11,033 nucleotides of DNA. Origin: Ktedonobacter sp. 13_1_20CM_4_53_11. GTDB taxonomy: Bacteria > Chloroflexota > Ktedonobacteria > Ktedonobacterales > Ktedonobacteraceae. Below, piece after piece: positions 6,478-11,033 of the stretch. Every line of letters begins with the position of its first letter. Positions within the stretch are counted from its first letter, which is position 1. The notes beneath the pieces are model-generated. The model made no database searches. It had not been told where the DNA came from and saw only the letters and a program-made list of their open reading frames with translations. The stretch spans positions 1 through 11,033 of the forward strand of contig MNIY01000175.1 in assembly GCA_001919995.1 (NCBI GenBank), given 5' to 3'. Position numbers and translations under genes: made by a program.

Positions 6478-9400
6478 TTAGAAGTCGAACCGCAGGCCCA
6501 TCTGAATGTATCGCGGTGTATTGAATTGGCTGCTCATAACACCGAAGTTTTGCGGGGACGCTATATCCGCGCCCGGCTCAAACGAAAAATACTGACTGCC
6601 ACTAAACATAGGATGGTTGAAGGCGTTAACGAATTGGACGTCGAAGCGCGTAGATAGCCGCTCCGTGATTTGGGTCCGCTTCGCCACTGCGAGGTCCACG
6701 TTCCACCGGAACAGGCCGCGAATGGCACCAAAGCCCAGGCGCTTATCGTCGAAGGTTGGGTAGCGAAATTGAGCTGCTATCGCGTCAGGGTCGCCGAAGG
6801 CATTCGGGACACCCCCTGGTGAGCTGTTTGTCCCCAAAGTACCGATTGTCGGATCGTTATGGCGGGAAGTGCCGATCGAGCCCGACGAGGCGCGCAACAA
6901 TCCAATGGGAGCTGCGTTGAAGGGCGTCGAGCCGAACTCCGAGGCACACGCGTTACTATCCTCCAGGAATAAAGGTAGTCCGCTTGCCGCGGTGTATACT
7001 CCGGAAACGTTCCAGCCGCCTAGCACCTTGTCAGCGAATGTGCCACTGGCCCAACGCTTCCCCTTACCGAGCGGCAAGTCATAAGTGACGAGCATGTTGA
7101 AGGTATGCCGGCGGTCGAACAGCGATGGCGCATATGACCGGTTGACAAAAAACGCGTCGGTTACCGCACAAGTGTTCTCCTGGGTGAGCCCCAGGTTGTC
7201 GAGTGAGTGCGCGAAAGTATAGTTCAAGTCGAACGTCAGCCCATGCGAGGCGGTCTTTCGGAGCGTCACGAAGGCAGCGTTGTAGTTTGAGTGACCCTCG
7301 TTTGTGTTCCAGTCGATTCCCGCCACTTGCGTGTTGCCCAACACCATCGGCCCAGTCACGAAGCTGGGTTCGATCAGGTTCCACAAAGCTCCAGCGCCGT
7401 GAGATGGCCAGTATGGATTGCCGTTTTGAGAGTCAAACTCGGCAGCAGCAGCCGTGCAAGAAGCGAAGGGCGCCTGCGCAGTACCCCATGCACTCGCACT
7501 GCCACTGCACAAGGGGCTACTCAATCCCCCTAGCAGGGCTTCTAACGCTGGCTGAGCGGTGACCGCCCTGGTGGAAGTACCGGCCTGGAGTTGCGCCGCG
7601 ACCTTGTCGAAGGCCTGCGCAAAGCTCTGGTTCGTCCCCTTGGGGGTAAACATATAGGGGATGTGGTTTAGGTCGATGTTGAGAAACAGATTTCGCGCGA
7701 AGCGGCCGACATAGCCGACTTCGAGCAACATTTTCCCGGGCAATTCGCGCTGAATGCTGAAGTCGATCATATCCGCGCTTCCGATGCGATTCTTCGGATC
7801 AAGACGAGAGTCGCTGTTCTCGAATACGCTGTTGGCGTTCGCCGGGCATAACGTTCCTCCACCCGGACACCCCAAACCCGGAATGATGACCCCGCCGCTG
7901 AGAGTTGGCAGCGCCGGGACGGTGACGTGGTTTCCGTCAACCCCGATTCGGAAATTGCTCGTGGGATCGCCGCCGTTTCCGCATACACCTGCAGTGTCTG
8001 GTGCCCTGCAAACCGAGAGATCACCAAAACCGATTCCAAGCGCCGGAGTGAGCACAATCCCGACACCGTTAATGCGGTCAAAGGCACGCGACCATCCGGC
8101 GCGGACCACCGACTTCTTGTTTCCGAATAAATTCCCAAGAAAGCCGTCCGCGAAGGACGGGTTCCAGGCAGTCGCCAAGCGCGGACCGAAGTTCGAATAA
8201 TCCGGGTTATAAGGATACTTACGCCCTGTGGCCTTGATTGGCACATAGCCTATAGTGGGATTAAACACATCACCGTTCAGAGCGGCCGCGCTCTTCGCCT
8301 TCAAGTACGACTCCGAATCAATCGGCTTCCCAGTGCTGACATCGATCATCATTGCCGTCTTGCCGGTCGGGTCGTAGGGAGGCATCTGCACGCCCCAAGT
8401 CAGCCCGAAAGTGAGTGTCAGCGAAGACGTCGGACGCCACGTGTCGCCAGCGTAGATTTCGTAGGCGTCGACATTCTCCTTTTGGACGATGTTGGTCAGC
8501 GGTGGCTGGGGATTCAGGCTACCATCGCGCGTCAACACCTGAGTGGCAGAGTCCACCAAGCCGAGCACAGAAATATAGGCGCGCTTAAAGGTTGTCGATT
8601 CGCTAACCGCAGCGGGAACGGAAATTCCTCCAATGTCGTTGAAGTTGCCACCTTTTGCCACAAAGTAGAGAGGCGTGGATATGCCTCCGGTCACCTTGTC
8701 ATCGCGAACGTGTAAGAAATGCTCGATTTGAACCCGCCCCCCAAAACTAAATGCGTGCTTGCCCTTTATCCAGCTCAAGTTATCGGTCCAGGTGTAATCC
8801 TGGCCATTCCACACGCGCTGACGCGCTTGCTGTGTGTTCACGTTGATCGGGACCATACCGTCAGTTCTGCTCTCCCGCCAAATCTGCAGAGCAGTGTCGC
8901 TCAACGAATTGGGGATCACCGGAATCCTCGCGCCCGGCGCGATCCAGGACCACCAGTGGCGCAGCCAATCGAAATGGAAGTCGTTCACCAGATTTGGGGT
9001 GATCCGCCCCGTCAACCCTCCGACGAGGAATCGCGGCTGCAGAGGCCGGCTGGCAAGAGCGCACGCCACGCCCTTCTGGCAGCCGGGGGCTGTACCGCTA
9101 ATGTCCTCCTGGATATTTGGGGGTTGGATGGCAGATACGCTGTAACGATAGGAGGCCATGAAATCCCACTTATCGTTTATTTTGTGATCCAAGCGCAGCA
9201 CGCCGAAGTGCTCGTTGGATGTGTTGGCCTCAGGCGCGGTAAAGTTTGCGGTCCGCAAGCCATCACCACCGGAGAAATCGTTAGGCAGCGGCATGGTCGC
9301 CCAGGTTGCCGCTATCGCCGGGCTAACGTTAACGCCGAGCCCTGCCGCTCCCGAAGAACCGCAGGGGAAGCGCGGATCGAGTCCACTACAAGGAATAGTC

Positions 9401-10551
9401 TGGCCGGTGTTTGGGTCACCCGCGAACGCGCCAGGATCAACCGTGGGGACGGCGTTTAAGTTGTAAGCGATGATGTTGCCGTTAGCGTCCTTGAATTCAA
9501 GAATACCAGCCCTCAAGGCTGCGGTGGGAACCAACCGGGAGAACACCGCTTGGGTGAAGAAATGGCGCTCTTCTTCGTGCAAGAAGAAGAAAGTGCGGTT
9601 CTTCCAGATCGGTCCGCCGATCTTCCCCCCGTAGCGGTTGTCCCGCCATTCGGGGTTTTCAATCGGAGTACCGTTTCCGAAACCATTGTTTCGGAACCAG
9701 TTGTTGGCATTCAATTCATCATTCTGGTGGTACCAGTAGCCGGCACCGTGCCAACTATTCGTGCCTCTTTTCGTAACCATTTGCACTTCAGCGCCCGCTG
9801 AGCGCGTGAAATCGGTGCCCGCGTTGTTCGTCGCCACGCGAAACTCTTCGAGGCTCTCCACGGGAGTGGGAACCACAGCGCGCGGCGTGGCCACGAAGCC
9901 TGAGTTATATCCGCCGCCACCTTCCATATTGCTGGTCGCGTCGCCGCCATCAATCATGAACGTATTTTGATCAGCGCGCGCCCCTGCAACTGATCCGCCG
10001 CTAAGGTTTCCTTCGCCGCTTCCTCCAGGCCCGTTGAAGCCGGGAATCGCCATTGGTTGTAACAGCAGCAAGGATGTTGCGTCACGGCTCAGCGTCGGCA
10101 ATTGCGACAAGAGATTCGAATCCAGCACGTTGCCCATAGTGGCGTCTAGGGTCTGCAGTTGGAGCCCGGTGGCTGACACCTCCACCGTTTCCGTCATTCC
10201 GCCAACTTCCAAACTCACATTAACCAGGGCCGATTTTCCGACTTCAACTCTAACGCCGGTCACCACCGACTGCCGGAAGCCTTTACCTGAAACCGTGATG
10301 CTGTAATTTCCTGGACGCACGGAAGGAAAGGTATAACCACCGTCGCTTCCCGTGGTGACCGAGGTCTTCGCTTTGGTGTCCACATCTTCCAAATCGACCC
10401 TGGCATTCGGAACCGTAGCTCCCGTCTTATCGGAGACTGTACCCGTCACTGTTGACGTTGACGCCGTTTGTGCAGAGAGCGAAACGGCGATCGACACAAT
10501 AACAAAGACGAGCAGCACTACGAATCCCAAAAGCATCCTTACGCGGCGCAT
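6478..10551 (-). CDS. Oar-like TonB-dependent receptor with N-terminal carboxypeptidase-regulatory-like domain
   Basis: 1357-residue outer-membrane protein. The ATG at 10551 is preferred over an upstream start at 10620 because of a perfect AGGAGGT site and an immediate signal peptide: MRRVRM, a long hydrophobic stretch, and likely cleavage after residue 27 (LSA/Q). Residues about 33-118 form a carboxypeptidase-regulatory-like beta-sandwich (VTGTVSDKTGATVPNARV, GGYTFPSVRPGNYSITV). Then come ETVEVSAT, resembling a TonB box, and a plug region to about 265 (NTFMIDGGDATSN, SLEEFRVATNN, AGAEVQMVTKRGTN). The remainder is a beta-barrel with long loops, ending MGLRFDF with the terminal Phe typical of outer-membrane barrels. 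Proteins like this are highly expanded in Acidobacteria and are presumed to take up sugars, oligomers or metal complexes; the ligand is unknown. Twelve Cys occur, ten of them as five close pairs. It has its own terminator at 6421-6452. Confidence 0.95.
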   Translation of the reverse strand: MRRVRMLLGFVVLLVFVIVSIAVSLSAQTASTSTVTGTVSDKTGATVPNARVDLEDVDTKAKTSVTTGSDGGYTFPSVRPGNYSITVSGKGFRQSVVTGVRVEVGKSALVNVSLEVGGMTETVEVSATGLQLQTLDATMGNVLDSNLLSQLPTLSRDATSLLLLQPMAIPGFNGPGGSGEGNLSGGSVAGARADQNTFMIDGGDATSNMEGGGGYNSGFVATPRAVVPTPVESLEEFRVATNNAGTDFTRSAGAEVQMVTKRGTNSWHGAGYWYHQNDELNANNWFRNNGFGNGTPIENPEWRDNRYGGKIGGPIWKNRTFFFLHEEERHFFTQAVFSRLVPTAALRAGILEFKDANGNIIAYNLNAVPTVDPGAFAGDPNTGQTIPCSGLDPRFPCGSSGAAGLGVNVSPAIAATWATMPLPNDFSGGDGLRTANFTAPEANTSNEHFGVLRLDHKINDKWDFMASYRYSVSAIQPPNIQEDISGTAPGCQKGVACALASRPLQPRFLVGGLTGRITPNLVNDFHFDWLRHWWSWIAPGARIPVIPNSLSDTALQIWRESRTDGMVPINVNTQQARQRVWNGQDYTWTDNLSWIKGKHAFSFGGRVQIEHFLHVRDDKVTGGISTPLYFVAKGGNFNDIGGISVPAAVSESTTFKRAYISVLGLVDSATQVLTRDGSLNPQPPLTNIVQKENVDAYEIYAGDTWRPTSSLTLTFGLTWGVQMPPYDPTGKTAMMIDVSTGKPIDSESYLKAKSAAALNGDVFNPTIGYVPIKATGRKYPYNPDYSNFGPRLATAWNPSFADGFLGNLFGNKKSVVRAGWSRAFDRINGVGIVLTPALGIGFGDLSVCRAPDTAGVCGNGGDPTSNFRIGVDGNHVTVPALPTLSGGVIIPGLGCPGGGTLCPANANSVFENSDSRLDPKNRIGSADMIDFSIQRELPGKMLLEVGYVGRFARNLFLNIDLNHIPYMFTPKGTNQSFAQAFDKVAAQLQAGTSTRAVTAQPALEALLGGLSSPLCSGSASAWGTAQAPFASCTAAAAEFDSQNGNPYWPSHGAGALWNLIEPSFVTGPMVLGNTQVAGIDWNTNEGHSNYNAAFVTLRKTASHGLTFDLNYTFAHSLDNLGLTQENTCAVTDAFFVNRSYAPSLFDRRHTFNMLVTYDLPLGKGKRWASGTFADKVLGGWNVSGVYTAASGLPLFLEDSNACASEFGSTPFNAAPIGLLRASSGSIGTSRHNDPTIGTLGTNSSPGGVPNAFGDPDAIAAQFRYPTFDDKRLGFGAIRGLFRWNVDLAVAKRTQITERLSTRFDVQFVNAFNHPMFSGSQYFSFEPGADIASPQNFGVMSSQFNTPRYIQMGLRFDF

Positions 10552-10555
10552 AAAG

Positions 10556-10562
10556 ACCTCCT
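10556..10562 (-). promoter_or_regulatory. Consensus Shine-Dalgarno site of the TonB-dependent receptor
   Basis: AGGAGGT on the minus strand ends 4 nt before the ATG at 10551. It settles the start and suggests strong translation. Confidence 0.85.
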
Positions 10563-10652
10563 CAAATTTATCAACATTGGAGATTGGAGAGAATCGGCTC
10601 GGAAATAATCCAAAGCTCACCCGGCACCCATTGGCAAGGAGGCTAGCTCAAT

Positions 10653-10669
10653 ATTGCGTTACACGCAAT
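10653..10669. promoter_or_regulatory. Perfect 7-3-7 inverted repeat, candidate operator
   Basis: ATTGCGT and ACGCAAT flank a 3-nt spacer, giving a perfect 17-bp dyad typical of a dimeric regulator's site. It lies about 100 nt upstream of the receptor start and one base downstream of a TATATAA box, where it would overlap the transcription start. The bound regulator is unknown and no regulator gene lies in the window. Confidence 0.4.
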
Positions 10670-10670
10670 C

Positions 10671-10678
10671 TTTATATA
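10671..10678 (-). promoter_or_regulatory. Candidate -10 element of the receptor promoter
   Basis: TATATAAA on the minus strand resembles a sigma-70 -10 box, but no recognisable -35 hexamer sits about 17 nt upstream. Another AT-rich box (TTTATATAG, near 10750-10765) is an alternative. The position relative to the dyad is the main support. Confidence 0.25.
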
Positions 10679-11033
10679 GTTCCGCTTAACGAGTCGCCCT
10701 TATTCCGGGTTCTTGGAGTACAGGGACGCTATATTCAGAGCGTACAAAATAGCTATATAAAACATTTATCACTTGTAACTAATCGCTCGGGCTCAATTAA
10801 AGTGCTAACCCACCCGTGATGGCCACTGCTCCAACCAGTGCGCCGTCATGTTTCAAACCTGACTCCCCCGTGTTTGGTCTCTCGACCGACGTGGCTCGCA
10901 CGCTATCGAAGAAATGTCCTGGTACCAAGAATTCTTCTTACATTGTCAAGAGGCATTGGGGGGAGCCGAGAGTCTGCGTGCCACCTGTGGAAGTGCAAAC
11001 CTGCTAGATGGGAGCGCCTCCTCCCGTGGTCCT
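10679..11033. other. Gene-free region upstream of the receptor
   Basis: No reading frame here has both a ribosome binding site and protein-like composition. About 10640-10800 is markedly AT-rich compared with the genes. It includes a small inverted repeat (ACGCT/AGCGT, 10726-10743). Further right are a 5-bp-stem hairpin (CACTG/CAGTG, 10824-10840) extended by GGC/GCC across a bulge, and two adjacent palindromes (GGTACC and AAGAATTCTT, 10921-10936). The right end is too short to tell whether a neighbouring gene begins there. Confidence 0.5.

Noticed and set aside
8719..9459. 246-codon plus-strand open frame
   Set aside because: Antisense to the receptor barrel; no ribosome binding site and no known motif.
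10821..10844. Hairpin GGC-CACTG / CAGTG-C-GCC as a terminator
   Set aside because: Stem is bulged and no T-run follows on either strand. It may be structural or chance.
10921..10949. Minus-strand TTGACA at 10944-10949 as a -35 box
   Set aside because: At 17-nt spacing the partner hexamer is GGTACC, which is not a -10 element.
10816..11007. 63-codon plus-strand open frame (MMATAPTSAPSC...)
   Set aside because: No Shine-Dalgarno site, composition unlike a folded protein, no recognisable motif, and its start lies in the region expected to be regulatory.

Overview
The window looks like chromosomal DNA from an Acidobacteriota (Terriglobia-like) bacterium. This is inferred from gene content, not from a marker gene. 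The evidence is a very long Oar-like TonB-dependent receptor with an N-terminal carboxypeptidase-regulatory-like domain, a CRTAC1 (FG-GAP plus ASPIC/UnbV) protein paired with a TPR protein, a Tat-exported molybdopterin oxidoreductase, and moderately GC-rich coding DNA with clear Shine-Dalgarno sites. All five proteins appear to be exported or envelope-located.

Layout: (1) 2-2799, plus strand: a CRTAC1/ASPIC-UnbV protein cut by the left window edge, followed after 2 nt by a secreted TPR protein. The pair is almost certainly one translationally coupled unit. (2) 2810-6348, minus strand: a Tat-exported sulfite-oxidase-family molybdoenzyme, followed by a large TPR protein with a C-terminal DsbA-like (CPFC) thioredoxin domain. 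This operon converges on the first, with 10 bp between the stop codons. (3) 6478-10551, minus strand: a 1357-residue TonB-dependent receptor-like outer-membrane protein with a consensus ribosome binding site and its own hairpin terminator (6421-6452). (4) 10552-11033: no credible gene. The part next to the receptor is AT-rich and carries a perfect 7-3-7 dyad beside a TATATAA box, and probably serves as the receptor's promoter/operator region.

How they may work together (inference): the receptor has twelve cysteines, ten of them in five closely spaced pairs, as expected of disulfide-stapled extracellular loops. The neighbouring operon encodes a periplasmic thiol-disulfide domain fused to a TPR scaffold, and a periplasmic molybdoenzyme of a superfamily that acts on sulfur compounds. 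An outer-membrane receptor with a periplasmic redox/sulfur module is therefore a coherent hypothesis. The terminator between receptor and molybdoenzyme shows they need not be co-transcribed. No CRISPR array, insertion sequence, tRNA, rRNA or phage gene was seen.
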